Assembly (NCBI GenBank): GCA_016719925.1 | Contig: JADJYC010000007.1 | Location: 62,001-126,000 of the forward strand | Direction of reading: 5' to 3' | Source: Crocinitomicaceae bacterium | Lineage (GTDB): Bacteria; Bacteroidota; Bacteroidia; Flavobacteriales_D; Crocinitomicaceae | DNA length: 64,000 nucleotides | Part shown: piece by piece, positions 45,788 to 56,100 of the stretch | Layout: the number at the start of each line of letters is the position of its first letter | How positions within the stretch are numbered: the first letter of the stretch is position 1 | Program-made: the position numbers and the translations under genes | Notes under the pieces: model-generated | What the model saw: the letters and a program-made list of their open reading frames with translations, nothing else | Databases searched by the model: none | What the model was told of the DNA's origin: nothing

Positions 45788-46462
45788 CTATTCCACGTAA
45801 AAGGTTTTTTCAATCCTGTAAACAAACTCGATTGATCCGCCGCCAGCGGGAAGATTTGGATTCATAATGGTGTTGGTTCTGCTGAAAAATACTTTGTAAT
45901 GGTTTTCTTTATTCAGATAATAATCATCTATTGTGAAGACACTGTCTGTCCCTCCGTCAACATAACCGTAATTGAATTCTGATTCAACTTCATACAAATC
46001 TACCTGACAATGCACATTGCTGTCATTATCTGATGCGTTGACTTCAAAAATCAATTCTTGTCCATACGGAATTGTATCCGGCAAGTTTGCCAGATAAACA
46101 GTATCGGGCGGAACAATAGTGTTATAATATGTTACACCATCAAAGTTTTTAAATTCCAAACCCCAGGCTTGATTTCCGTCTAAGGTCAGATAATAAGAAT
46201 AATCCGGATAATGATTCATCTCATTTCCATTCACCAGCATATAACTGTTTTCAGGAAGATTCAAATAACCATAATTGTCAACACCTTTTTGAAAAAAGTA
46301 AAAAACCTGAATGGTTGTAGAATTACTCGGTGCATTAAATACAACTTGAATAATTGTTTTGAATTCATTCGGCACATCTGATGTATATTTCATTTCTCTG
46401 TCTTTTCTGCAGGAGGAGAAAACGATGAGAAGCAGGAAAATTGTTTTGATGAGATTTCTCAT
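45788..46462 (-). CDS. Lipoprotein of unknown function
   Basis: 224 residues with a lipobox VFSSC (Cys at about residue 18) followed by RKDRE. The mature part is rich in Tyr and Asn with several predicted strands and shows no known motif. It is convergent with the EamA gene and is the last minus-strand gene before a 118-base gap ahead of the aminotransferase gene end. The function is unknown. Confidence 0.72.
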   Translation of the reverse strand: MRNLIKTIFLLLIVFSSCRKDREMKYTSDVPNEFKTIIQVVFNAPSNSTTIQVFYFFQKGVDNYGYLNLPENSYMLVNGNEMNHYPDYSYYLTLDGNQAWGLEFKNFDGVTYYNTIVPPDTVYLANLPDTIPYGQELIFEVNASDNDSNVHCQVDLYEVESEFNYGYVDGGTDSVFTIDDYYLNKENHYKVFFSRTNTIMNPNLPAGGGSIEFVYRIEKTFYVE

Positions 46463-46580
46463 TTGAAGATTTTCTGATATCTAATATAGCTAAATACAGG
46501 GCTGAATACAAAATTTACGGATAAGAAAATATTTTATAATTGATTGGCGCTTTATTCAGTAGCGCACTATTTTCCTCCAA

Positions 46581-47759
46581 TCACCCCAGAAATAATCTCC
46601 CCGCCATTTCAATTTCTTCCACCGTAATGGAAAGTGGCGGTGATAATCTGAAACTATCCGGACAAGATAAAAACCAAAATCCAATCAGCCCTTTTTCAAG
46701 ACAACCTTCTACAATTTCTTGCACACGTTCAGCAGATTTTAGTTGAATTGCAAACATCAATCCGGCTCTTCTGATTTCAATTATTTCAGCGTGTTTACTC
46801 AAAATAGATTCAAGCAATGCACCTTTCATTTCACAATCATGAATCCAGTTTTCTGATTTCAAAACCTGAATACATGCGTTTGCTGCAGCACATATAACAG
46901 GGTGTCCGCCAAACGTAGTGATATGACCAAGCATGGGATTATCGGCCAGGCATTTCATCTTTTCAGTAGAAGAAATAAATGCGCCTATTGGCATTCCGCC
47001 ACCAAGAGCTTTTCCTAAGGTGATAATATCCGGCACTACACCAAAATGTTCGAAGGCAAACATTTTTCCGGTTCTTCCCAAACCAACCTGCACTTCATCA
47101 AAAATTAAAAGCGCTCCGGTTTCATCACATTTTTTTCTGAGCGCAGTTAAAAATTCTTTTGTTGGGACTCTGACACCTGCATCACCCTGAATAGTTTCTA
47201 TTATTACTCCGGCAGTTTGTTCTGTAATCAAATCCAGACTTTGAATATTATTCAGTTCAATAAAATTAACGCCGGGAATCAATGGCCTGAAAGGTGTCTT
47301 TTTTATTTCATTCCAGGACACACTCATGGAACCATGTGTATTACCGTGATAAGATCCTTTGCAGGAAATCAATTCATATCTGCCGGTAAATCTTTTTGCA
47401 AGTTTCAGTGCGGCTTCATTCGCTTCAGTTCCTGAGTTTACAAAATAAGAACAATTGAGCTTTTCAGGTAAAACTGAAGCAAGATTTTTTGCCAGCTCAA
47501 GCGGTGCATCCTGAATGTATTCACCGTACACCATTACGTGCAGATGTTTGTCAAGTTGTGCTTTGATTGCCTCAATAACTTGTGGATTTCTGTGTCCGAT
47601 ACTGCTGACTGCAACACCGGCAATCATGTCCATGTATTTTTTACCGGACTTATCATGAATGTAGATTCCTTCAGCAAAATCCACATCAATCAGATAGGGA
47701 AAAAGATTTGTCTGTCCCTGGTATTTTTTAAAATCAATCTCTCGGTGGTGGTCCGTCAT
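46581..47759 (-). CDS. Class III aminotransferase (acetylornithine/GABA aminotransferase type)
   Basis: 392 residues, a fold type I PLP enzyme. It shows FVNSGTEANEAALKLAKRFTG (phosphate-binding), CKGSYHGNTHGSMS, LLIFDEVQVGLGRTGKMFA and the Schiff-base Lys in ITLGKALGGGMPIGA. It transfers an amino group between an omega-amine or ornithine-like donor and 2-oxoglutarate or pyruvate. The exact substrate cannot be told. The ATG lies 26 bases inside the end of the upstream Spy-like gene, in another frame, so expression is probably coupled. No arginine genes are near, so argD is not assigned. Confidence 0.85.
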   Translation of the reverse strand: MTDHHREIDFKKYQGQTNLFPYLIDVDFAEGIYIHDKSGKKYMDMIAGVAVSSIGHRNPQVIEAIKAQLDKHLHVMVYGEYIQDAPLELAKNLASVLPEKLNCSYFVNSGTEANEAALKLAKRFTGRYELISCKGSYHGNTHGSMSVSWNEIKKTPFRPLIPGVNFIELNNIQSLDLITEQTAGVIIETIQGDAGVRVPTKEFLTALRKKCDETGALLIFDEVQVGLGRTGKMFAFEHFGVVPDIITLGKALGGGMPIGAFISSTEKMKCLADNPMLGHITTFGGHPVICAAANACIQVLKSENWIHDCEMKGALLESILSKHAEIIEIRRAGLMFAIQLKSAERVQEIVEGCLEKGLIGFWFLSCPDSFRLSPPLSITVEEIEMAGRLFLG

Positions 47760-48216
47760 GGGGTGGTCCTCCTTCGTGGTTGCGAATTTCTTTTAGTAGC
47801 TCACGCTTGAATTTTTCTTCAGCATAAAAAACTTTTGCCGCTTTTTTATCATCAAGCACTTCAGCAAATTTAGCCAAATACTCTTTGCGAATAGAAGCCT
47901 CTTTAATATCTGTATCAAGAATTGCTGCTGTGAGCTCATAAGCACGTTCACCCGTAAGGTCATTGATTGTTTTAAGCTCTTTCATATAACCTTTTCTTTC
48001 TTCACGGATTTTTTCAAGCGCTGCATCATACTCATTGTAAACTGGCCAGAATTTTTCAGCTTCCTCCGGAGTCAAAGCAAGTTCTGTTGAAATGAACGCA
48101 ATTTTCTGCGTACGGATATACTCTTCCTTCTGCTGTTTGGGATTGTCTTTTGGCTGCGCAAAAATGAGTGCTGAACTTAAAACAGCAATCACCAGCATTG
48201 TAAATTTTGTTTTCAT
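47734..48216 (-). CDS. Spy/LTxxQ-like periplasmic helical protein
   Basis: 160 residues with a signal peptide (LSSALIFAQ). The helical core holds LALTPEEAEKFWPVYNEYD, close to the LTPEQ motif of the Spy/CpxP/ZraP group of periplasmic chaperones and sensors, and the tail is GGPPHDGPPPRD. In Bacteroidota such genes often follow an ECF sigma and anti-sigma pair. Here the order is sigma (48851), membrane anti-sigma-like protein (48229) and this gene, so it may be the periplasmic sensor or target of that pair. Its end overlaps the aminotransferase start by 26 bases. Confidence 0.8.
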   Translation of the reverse strand: MKTKFTMLVIAVLSSALIFAQPKDNPKQQKEEYIRTQKIAFISTELALTPEEAEKFWPVYNEYDAALEKIREERKGYMKELKTINDLTGERAYELTAAILDTDIKEASIRKEYLAKFAEVLDDKKAAKVFYAEEKFKRELLKEIRNHEGGPPHDGPPPRD

Positions 48217-48228
48217 AATTTTTCCTTT

Positions 48229-48819
48229 TTAATCCAGATCCAGATAAATATCTTCAATGTCACTGTTCACAAAATCATAGGTATCATCATCTGTGTCATT
48301 TTCACCTAAATCAACATCATTCTCTACTATATAATCAATGATTGATTCTTCATCCACATAGGCAGCGTAAGTATCAAAATCTTCTTCTTCAGTAACAACC
48401 GGATTTATTTCTGTAATCGATTCCGGCTCATTTGTACTTATGCTGAAGAGCAAGATAAATCCGGCAGCAACTGCCGCAGCGGTTGACCAGAATGTAATTT
48501 TCAAAATACGCCCTCTGCCCTTCTTTGTATTTGTTTTGCTTAGAATATCCGCTGCAAAATTTTCTAAATATCCCTGCGGAATTTCAGGTGTTTTGTTTTT
48601 CTTTAAACCAAGAGATTTAAATTCTTCCTCTGCATGAATTTCATCCATGAGATGCTGATGAAAGTTTTCAAAAAATCCGGCCGGAACAGATTCATTATGC
48701 TGTTCAGTGAAGTCAATTTTTTCATTGAGTTCGTGCTGAAAATTTTTAAAAAATTCAGCAGGAACTTCTGGTTTTTTTCTTTTCACCAGCTTTGAAAATA
48801 TGTCAGAATGTTCTTCCAT
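48229..48819 (-). CDS. Membrane anti-sigma-like protein with three FFxNF motifs
   Basis: 196 residues with one membrane helix (about 108-127). The N-terminal part, cytoplasmic if the anti-sigma orientation holds, has three spaced copies of one motif: VPAEFFKNFQHEL (19-31), VPAGFFENFHQHL (45-57) and IPQGYLENFAADI (80-92). The C-terminal, predicted periplasmic, tail is strongly acidic (EEDFDTYAAYVDEESIIDY). There is no zinc-binding ZAS motif. Its position 31 bases behind an ECF sigma gene and 12 bases ahead of a Spy-like gene suggests it sequesters that sigma factor at the membrane. The motif repeats could each be a binding site. Confidence 0.72.
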   Translation of the reverse strand: MEEHSDIFSKLVKRKKPEVPAEFFKNFQHELNEKIDFTEQHNESVPAGFFENFHQHLMDEIHAEEEFKSLGLKKNKTPEIPQGYLENFAADILSKTNTKKGRGRILKITFWSTAAAVAAGFILLFSISTNEPESITEINPVVTEEEDFDTYAAYVDEESIIDYIVENDVDLGENDTDDDTYDFVNSDIEDIYLDLD

Positions 48820-48850
48820 TTTCTCTTGGACACCTTAATTGTATCCGGGT

Positions 48851-49384
48851 TTAATATGCTTTAATATATTCTTCAATTTTTTTAACTGCCAGATGATAGG
48901 ATGCTTTTAACGCACCTACGCTGGTTCCCAGCATTTCCTCTATCTCAGTAAATTTTAATTCATCAAAATATTTGAGATTGAATACCAGTCTTTGCTTTTC
49001 AGGTAAAGTTTCCAGCGCTCTGTGAAAAATACTTTCTATTTCTTCCGGCGAAAAATTTTTACCATTTACCTCAACCGCATTTTCAAATAACGGCGGGTCA
49101 AGATCAGCTGTTTTCATTTTTGCAGCTTTGCTTAAAAAAGTGTGTGATTCATTAAACGCTATCCGGTATATCCACGTGTAAAGAGCTGAATCTCCCCTGA
49201 ATTCAGGCAAGGCTTTCCACACTTTAATAAAAACCTGCTGCATAATGTCAGCGGTGTCTTCATGATTTTTAACAAGTCTTCTGATTTGCCAATAGACACG
49301 CTCCTGGAAAGTCTCCACAATTTTTTTGAACCCTGCTTCAGGATTCAACTGATAACTGCTTAAAAGATCTTTGTCTGACACCAT
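48851..49384 (-). CDS. RNA polymerase ECF sigma factor
   Basis: 177 residues. Sigma region 2 shows EDTADIMQQVFIKVWKALPE and RGDSALYTWIYRIAFNES. Region 4 shows LPEKQRLVFNLKYFDELKF and TEIEEMLGTSVGALKASYHLA, a helix-turn-helix that reads the -35 element. It is a typical Bacteroidota ECF sigma. It is followed by the anti-sigma-like and Spy-like genes, so it probably answers envelope stress. It lies 27 bases behind the transketolase C-terminal gene, so it may also be transcribed from the transketolase promoter. Confidence 0.9.
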   Translation of the reverse strand: MVSDKDLLSSYQLNPEAGFKKIVETFQERVYWQIRRLVKNHEDTADIMQQVFIKVWKALPEFRGDSALYTWIYRIAFNESHTFLSKAAKMKTADLDPPLFENAVEVNGKNFSPEEIESIFHRALETLPEKQRLVFNLKYFDELKFTEIEEMLGTSVGALKASYHLAVKKIEEYIKAY

Positions 49385-49411
49385 GTTTATACCATGAATA
49401 TCAGTAAAAAT

Positions 49412-50365
49412 TTATTTGCGTTTGATTACCCGTTCTGCTGCTGCAACCACATCCGGAGTGTTGATGTGATATTTGGTCATTAATTCTTCACCCTGTCCGC
49501 TTTCACCAAATTTGTCATTGACCGCAACCATTTCCAAAGGCACAAGATGTTTTCTGGCAATTAACTGGGCAACTGAATCTCCCAATCCTCCGTTCATCAT
49601 ATGTTCTTCAGCAGTAACCACGCATTTTGTTTTACTGATTGACTTTAAGACTGCTTCTTCATCCAAAGGTTTAATGGTATGAATATTTATTATTTCAGCA
49701 CTGATATTTTTTTCAGCCAGAATGCGTCCGGCTTCTATTGCTTTCCATACCAGATGGCCGGTTGCAAGAATGGTAACATCTGATCCTTCACTTAAAATAT
49801 CTGCTTTACCAATGATGAATTTTTTATTCGGATCAGTAAAATTGGGAACTTTTGGTCGTCCAAAACGAAGATAAACCGGTCCTTTATGTTCAGCAATAGC
49901 AATAGTTGCCGCTTTGGTTTCATTGTAATCACATGGAGAGATAACTGTCATATTTGGCAGCATTTTCATCAGCCCGATATCTTCCAGAATCTGATGCGTT
50001 GCGCCATCTTCACCCAATGTCAATCCGGCGTGTGATGCACATATTTTTACGTTTTTATTGCTGTATGCAACCGATTGACGGATCTGATCATATACACGTC
50101 CGGTAGAAAAATTTGCAAATGTTCCGGTGAAAGGAATTTTTCCTCCGATGGTCAAACCAGCTGCAATGCCAATCATATTTGCCTCAGCAATTCCAACCTG
50201 AAAAAAACGTTCAGGATGATTTTTCTGAAAGTCATCCATTTTCAATGAACCTGTTAAGTCAGCACAAAGCGCAACTACATCCTCATTGGTTTTTCCAAGT
50301 TCTGATAATCCGGCTCCAAATCCTGAGCGGGTATCTTTTTCATCAATCATTTTAATTTCTTTCAT
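49412..50365 (-). CDS. Transketolase, C-terminal subunit
   Basis: 317 residues covering the pyrimidine-binding and C-terminal domains of a split transketolase. It shows VVALCADLTGSLKMDDFQKN, FQVGIAEANMIGIAAGLTI (the Glu that activates thiamine diphosphate) and CASHAGLTLGEDGATHQ. With the N-terminal subunit (51731-52573) it moves two-carbon units in the pentose phosphate pathway. In most genomes the two halves are adjacent, but here a VWA-protein gene lies between them. The gap to the VWA gene is 8 bases. Confidence 0.92.
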   Translation of the reverse strand: MKEIKMIDEKDTRSGFGAGLSELGKTNEDVVALCADLTGSLKMDDFQKNHPERFFQVGIAEANMIGIAAGLTIGGKIPFTGTFANFSTGRVYDQIRQSVAYSNKNVKICASHAGLTLGEDGATHQILEDIGLMKMLPNMTVISPCDYNETKAATIAIAEHKGPVYLRFGRPKVPNFTDPNKKFIIGKADILSEGSDVTILATGHLVWKAIEAGRILAEKNISAEIINIHTIKPLDEEAVLKSISKTKCVVTAEEHMMNGGLGDSVAQLIARKHLVPLEMVAVNDKFGESGQGEELMTKYHINTPDVVAAAERVIKRK

Positions 50366-50373
50366 GATTCAGG

Positions 50374-51741
50374 TTAAAGGTTGATAAGCGTATTTTCACC
50401 AGACATAATCTGGAATGGTTTTGTGGCGGTATAATCTGTTGAAACTGTTGATTTGATACGGTAAACCAGTTTGTAAAATCCAGGCTGCAGATAAAACTGA
50501 TCCGTTAATTTTGAAGGATCAATATCACACACCCACTCATCTTTTTGTCCTTCTTTCACTAAAAATATTTGTCCGACAATTGCTTTGCTTGCTGTATATT
50601 TTAGGATACCTGAACCGGGAATATCGATGTAGGTAAAATCACTCTGATTAATTTTTACATCATCAAAGTATAAGCGTGGCAATGTCAGAATTTCCAGATC
50701 ATAAGTACCAACAATATAATTCTGAAGATCATTAACGGATTGAACATTCAGCGTTACTGATTGTCCGTTTTGCATCACCCTGACATTTACGTTTTCCGTT
50801 TTTGTGGGCCCTTTTATTCTCACCTGCAATTTCCCCTGCGGACAATCAGCAGGAATAATATTATGTGTTCCTTTTATGATAGATATTCCTTTCACTTCCA
50901 CTTTAGGCAGCGTATTCACAACAACATCGTACTTCAGTTTAGGGTCAATAACCACAATCGTATCCGGATTGTTTTTAACATTCAGCGTATGCATGAATGT
51001 ATATTTCAGATTTTTTGTTCCGGCCTCATATAAAAAGACAGTCACATTTGTTTCAGTTGGTTTTCCGTGAATGTCATTCAGATTTATTTGAACCGATGTA
51101 GCCATCAGCGCATCAAAAATTACCGAGTTCATTACATTTTCAAATGACTGCAATGTATTAGCTTCATAAACGCGGCCGATGCATTCAAAATTTTTCAGGT
51201 ACTCCAGATCAATTCCCAATCCAACAACAAAGGGTGTTACATTGATTCCTTTTTCTTTCAGTTTTCGGGCAGACTCACATGGAAATTCATCACAGGCTTC
51301 AAGTCCGTCAGTAATCAGAATGATAATATTTCTGGAATTTGCATCCGGAAAATCATCTGCAGACAATTCTAATGAACGGGCAATGGGTGTTGTTCCTTTG
51401 CATTCTACTGTTTGAATAAATCCTTTAACGGCGGCAAAATTGTTGGGACCAAAAGGCACCTCTAATTTGGTGTCATTACAATCCTGAAAAGTGGGTGTGA
51501 TAGGTGATTGATGTCCATATACACGTAAAGCAACTTCCAGGTTTGGAATACCTTCAAGCTGATTAATAGTTTCACTGAAAATACGGCGGGCATGTTCAAT
51601 TTTGGTTGCTCCCTCCCATTTTCCGTTCATGGAATTTGATGCATCAAACACAAATAAAATTCGTGTGAGTTGCTGTGCGTGCAGCGGCGCAGCAAAAGCT
51701 ATCAATACTATGAGGATAATTTTTTTCAAACTAATAATCAC
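50374..51741 (-). CDS. Secreted von Willebrand factor A domain protein
   Basis: 455 residues with a signal peptide (VLIAFAAPLHAQ). The VWA domain (about 25-210) has the MIDAS motif FVFDASNSMNGKW (DxSxS) and IIILITDGLEACDEFPC. The remainder is beta-rich with possible Ig-like or PEGA-like modules (for example LQVRIKGPTKTENVNVRV). VWA domains bind protein ligands through a divalent metal. The likely start is the GTG at 51741, which overlaps the N-terminal transketolase gene by 11 bases; a TTG at 51729 is an alternative. A role with transketolase is not obvious, and the location is unusual. Confidence 0.85.
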   Translation of the reverse strand: MIISLKKIILIVLIAFAAPLHAQQLTRILFVFDASNSMNGKWEGATKIEHARRIFSETINQLEGIPNLEVALRVYGHQSPITPTFQDCNDTKLEVPFGPNNFAAVKGFIQTVECKGTTPIARSLELSADDFPDANSRNIIILITDGLEACDEFPCESARKLKEKGINVTPFVVGLGIDLEYLKNFECIGRVYEANTLQSFENVMNSVIFDALMATSVQINLNDIHGKPTETNVTVFLYEAGTKNLKYTFMHTLNVKNNPDTIVVIDPKLKYDVVVNTLPKVEVKGISIIKGTHNIIPADCPQGKLQVRIKGPTKTENVNVRVMQNGQSVTLNVQSVNDLQNYIVGTYDLEILTLPRLYFDDVKINQSDFTYIDIPGSGILKYTASKAIVGQIFLVKEGQKDEWVCDIDPSKLTDQFYLQPGFYKLVYRIKSTVSTDYTATKPFQIMSGENTLINL

Positions 51742-52573
51742 CTAAAGTTTCTTCTAACTGAGCAAGTGCTTTTTCTGCCTGTTCTTTACTTGGAGCAGAA
51801 CCGTGCCATTTGTGTGTACCCATCATATAATCCACTCCTTTGCCCATAATGGTTGTCATAATGATCACCACCGGTTTTCCTTTACCTGTGCGGGATTTAG
51901 CTTCAGCCAGTTTAGTGCGGATATCATTTAAATCGTGTCCGTTCATTTCAAGCACATCCCAACCAAACGCCTGCCACTTTTGTGCCAGATTTCCCATTGG
52001 CAGCACATCATCAATGTCTCCGTCAATTTGTTTGTGGTTGTAATCTACCGTTGAAATGATATTATCTACTTTATTTGCGGCGGCATACATGGCTGCTTCC
52101 CACACTTGTCCTTCCTGCAATTCTCCGTCACCGTGAAGGGTATAAACCAATTTTGAATCTTCGTTCAGTTTTTTGGAAAGTGCTGCACCAATAGCAACTG
52201 ATAATCCTTGTCCGAGTGATCCGGTAGCAATGCGCACACCTGGTAATCCTTTATCAGTACATGGATGGCCTTGCAAACGTGTTCCAAGTTTTCTGAATGT
52301 ACTCAATTCTGATTTTGGAAAATAACCGCGATGTGCGAGTACACTATATAATACAGGTGAAATATGTCCGTTTGAAAGGAAAAACAAATCTTCTTCTTTA
52401 CCATCCATTTTGAATGCTGACGGATTTATTGCGAGCGTTTCAAAAAACAAAACCGATAAAAAATCAGTGCATCCTAAAGACCCTCCCGGATGACCAGATT
52501 GAACATCTGTAACCATTCGGATAATGTCTCTTCTTACCTGTGAGCAAATTTGTTCTGTTGTATAATTTCCCAT
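51731..52573 (-). CDS. Transketolase, N-terminal subunit
   Basis: 280 residues counted from the ATG at 52573. This is the pyrophosphate-binding domain, with DVQSGHPGGSLGCTDF, GSLGQGLSVAIGAAL and the thiamine-diphosphate motif GDGELQEGQVWEAA ending in VDYN. It pairs with the C-terminal subunit at 49412-50365. The upstream reading from 52648 adds residues foreign to the family. It is the first gene of a seven-gene minus-strand run. A 211-base gap to 52785 holds only its own promoter region and that of the divergent gene. Confidence 0.92.
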   Translation of the reverse strand: MGNYTTEQICSQVRRDIIRMVTDVQSGHPGGSLGCTDFLSVLFFETLAINPSAFKMDGKEEDLFFLSNGHISPVLYSVLAHRGYFPKSELSTFRKLGTRLQGHPCTDKGLPGVRIATGSLGQGLSVAIGAALSKKLNEDSKLVYTLHGDGELQEGQVWEAAMYAAANKVDNIISTVDYNHKQIDGDIDDVLPMGNLAQKWQAFGWDVLEMNGHDLNDIRTKLAEAKSRTGKGKPVVIIMTTIMGKGVDYMMGTHKWHGSAPSKEQAEKALAQLEETLGDY

Positions 52574-52784
52574 TGTTGCCGGATTTGTCGGCGAAATTAG
52601 ATCAAAATCAATGTTTATAACGGATTCGGATGAAATAGTTATCCCCAAAGTTTTACACAGATGCCAGTTTTATTAACAGATTTAACCGCCGGTTGAAAAA
52701 AAAGACACAAATTTGTAATTGCCCGTGCAACTATTTAGACAAGCAGGGCGTTTGCTGATATATAAACTTAATACCACAGGTATC

Positions 52785-53096
52785 ATGAAACAAGTAATTT
52801 TAACGACTTCCCTTTTTCTTGCCATGGGAGCAGCAGGTTTTGCTCAGGAGAAAAAAGTTTCTACCATGAAAATTTATCGTGTAGAATCAAAAACACCGGA
52901 ACAAAAAACTGAATTAACCAAAGAAGAAGAGTTAAAGAAGTGTTACGATTTGCTGGAAGCATTGGATGTGAAAGAAGCATGGATTCGTTCCAACCCTGAA
53001 GAACTTAAAGTTGCTGAAGAGTCTGGCTGGTTTGAGGATGCTGCTAAGACACGCGCGGATGTTAATGCACGTATTAAAGAATTAGAATCTAAATAA
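52785..53096 (+). CDS. Small secreted protein of unknown function
   Basis: 103 residues counted from the ATG at 52785, with a signal peptide (AMGAAGFAQ). The mature part is charged and helical, with KTELTKEEELKKCYDLLEAL and a C-terminal RADVNARIKELESK. It has no recognised motif. It is 17 bases ahead of a large T9SS type B client and is likely to be co-transcribed with it, so it may be a periplasmic helper, but this is inference. Confidence 0.75.
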   Translation: MKQVILTTSLFLAMGAAGFAQEKKVSTMKIYRVESKTPEQKTELTKEEELKKCYDLLEALDVKEAWIRSNPEELKVAEESGWFEDAAKTRADVNARIKELESK

Positions 53097-53113
53097 TATT
53101 AAAGCCAGAAAAC

Positions 53114-56100
53114 ATGCTTTTTAATAAAGGATTTATAAAAAAGGTAGGACTGATCATGATCGGTTCTTTATCTGCACTTTCTGCCAATGCACAGGTGAAT
53201 GATGAGTGTGATGAAATGGAACCAATCTGTACAGACGCAGGTTTAAGTTTCACTGCTCAAACAGGTGTAACAATCGGACCAGATCCGAATGATTATGGTT
53301 GTTTGTTTTCACAACCGAATCCTACCTGGTATTATTTTGAAATTGCTACGGATGGAAATATCGATATGAATTTATTTGCTCCTTCAGATATTGATTTTAT
53401 TATCTGGGGACCATTTGATGATTTAGCAGAGGCACAATCCTATTGCGGTCAGATGGGAGTGAATCCAAATGCACCTGAAGTGGATTGCAGCTATTCAGGA
53501 ACCAACAACGAGTTTCCGTCCATTCCAAGTGCAGTAACAGGAGATGTATATGTAATGCTCATCACAAATTATGCATCCATTGTACAGGATGTTACTCTGA
53601 CACAAGTTGGCGGAACAGGTTCTACAGATTGTACAATTATTACACCAGACCCATGCGTATCTGATCCGGGAACATATACCGTTGAAAAAAATGGTGTCTT
53701 AACTACTTCTTCATCCGTTTACTTGTGTGAAGATGATGAATTTGAATTGATTTCTGACGGAAACTATATTTTACCAAACGATACCATTCCAAATCCTCCG
53801 GGAGATGGAATTTATTCTGCTACGCTGATGTGGCTGGTATATGATGCAATGCCTATTGACCCGGATCCGGATATGGACCCTGGCTTCCAAAACATCATTA
53901 TTCCCGGAGCAACTATTTCTGATGTAAACAATTCAACCAGTCCCATTGTACAGGCGCTTGGTTGCGGAACATACTATTTTGTACCGGTTGCAGGAGATGA
54001 TGGAGTTGGTGGAAATGGTGGCGTAGCCAACTTAACCAATGACAATGGCGGACTTGACTGGGATAAAAATGGAAATGATTGTTACCTTCTTGGAGATCCT
54101 GTTGAAATAACCTATGCTTGTGAAATGAATACGGCAACTGCGCTGGATTGTAATCCACCAACAACAATCAATGGTATTGATGTTCAAATCACCGGTGGCG
54201 CACCTGGAAGTTACTCTGTTGTAAATACAGGCGAAGGAAACTTAACGTCAACTACAGTTCCTCATGATGGTACTGCAAATATCAATGACCTTGAAAACAA
54301 CCAGGGCTGGTCAATATTAATCACAGACTCTGAAGGATGTACGCAAACTGCTTCAGGTGTTTTTGCTGCTCCGGTTTTCCAGAATATTACAATCACACCT
54401 GCTCCAACTTGTCCATCAGCTTCTACTGGTTCAGTTAACGTAACGATTAATGGAACATCTGGAAACGGCGGACCATATACTATTATTATGGCAGGTGATC
54501 CACCGACAGTAGGTACAACTGATTCATATGCAGACAACGCAGGTACTTTGGTTTACATTGTCGTTGCAGATGATGAAGGATGTATATCAGATTCTTCGGT
54601 GACTATTACTTCTGCAGGACACTTTATAGATGTAGATGTAATCAGTTTGACTGGTGAAGACTGTTACGATGATGGCAATGGTTCGGCACAAATAACAGCT
54701 GATCCTTCAACGCCAGGTGTGGATGTAACAGAAATTACATGGACTGGTCCGTCAGGTCAGACTCCGGGAGGGAATCCAGGTGGTCCTGCTAACACAGGCC
54801 AGACAGGAATGGAACCCGGAAACTGGTCAGTTACTATTGCTGATGATTTAGGTTGTGAAGTAACTATACCAATTGTTATTACATCACCTGCAGAACTTGA
54901 TCTTTATGTTTCTAATTCCAATGAACCTACTTGTTATGGATACAGTGACGGATCAATCACTGTACAAAGTACCGGTGGCTCAGGAGGTTTAACTTATACA
55001 TGGAATCCTACAAATGCAGTACCAGGAAATACATTCAATAATTTGGATGCTGGTATATACTGGGCTTATGTTACTGATCAGAATGGATGCATTGACTCAG
55101 TAATGTTTGATCTTGGTCAGCCGGATTCATTGTGGGCAGAATTCACAATTAAAAATATTGACTGTTATGGTGACAGTACAGGTGCAATAATTGTAGATGC
55201 GGTAAATAATGCAGTTGGTTCAGTAAGTTATTTCTGGAATCTTTCCGGAGCTGCGCCTAACCCACCATCAACATCAAACGTTGCAAACGGATTGCCTGTC
55301 GGAACATACGTAATAAATATTCAGGACGCTTTTTGCTACAATGAATACTATTTCACTTTAACACAAAGTCCAGAAATTGTCATGGTTCAATTTGGTTCTG
55401 AACCTGCCTTCTGCCGAACAGCCTCCTATCAGAGTGGTAATGGAGTCGTTTATGGTGCTGCAAGCGGAGGTGTTCCGGATTATGAATACGAATGGGTAAA
55501 TCTGGAAAACGGAGACAATTCAAATAACACAACATGGGGTGGATTAAATCCTGGAACATATCAGTTAACAGTGACAGATGATTTGGGATGTACATTGGTT
55601 CAGACGATCGAATTAGATTCTGTAAATCCAATTGCTGCGTTTGACGTGATTTCTGCTGAGCTGGATGGAAATCTGGAAGGAACAGCTGTTGTATGTGCTT
55701 CATTTGATAACAATTCAGAATATTTTGCAAATCCAAATGATCCGAATGCAGATACAACGTTCTTCTGGCAGTTAGGTTATGACGTGCCCTGGGAAATTTC
55801 TCATGACGTAAATGAGGTATTTGATACGTGTTATTATGAAGAAGGAATCTTTGAAGTATGTCTGGTTGCGTTAAATAAAAACGGATGTTCAGATACAGCA
55901 TGCGTCAATATTATTGTTCATGATTACCCTATTCTGGTTGCACCAAATGTATTTACACCAGGAGGCGGTGATGATGCAAACCCGGTATTTACTTTTGAAG
56001 AGCGTCAGACAGCTATGGAAACTTTTGAATGCACAGTTTTTGACCGCTGGGGTAAAGAAATGTTCCACTTTGATTCGATTGATGACTTCTGGGATGGAAA

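Noticed and set aside
55380..55901. 173-residue minus-strand open frame opposite the second T9SS type B gene
   Set aside because: It is Leu/His/Gln-rich, as expected from the complement of a Gly/Asn/Thr-rich gene, and has no motif.
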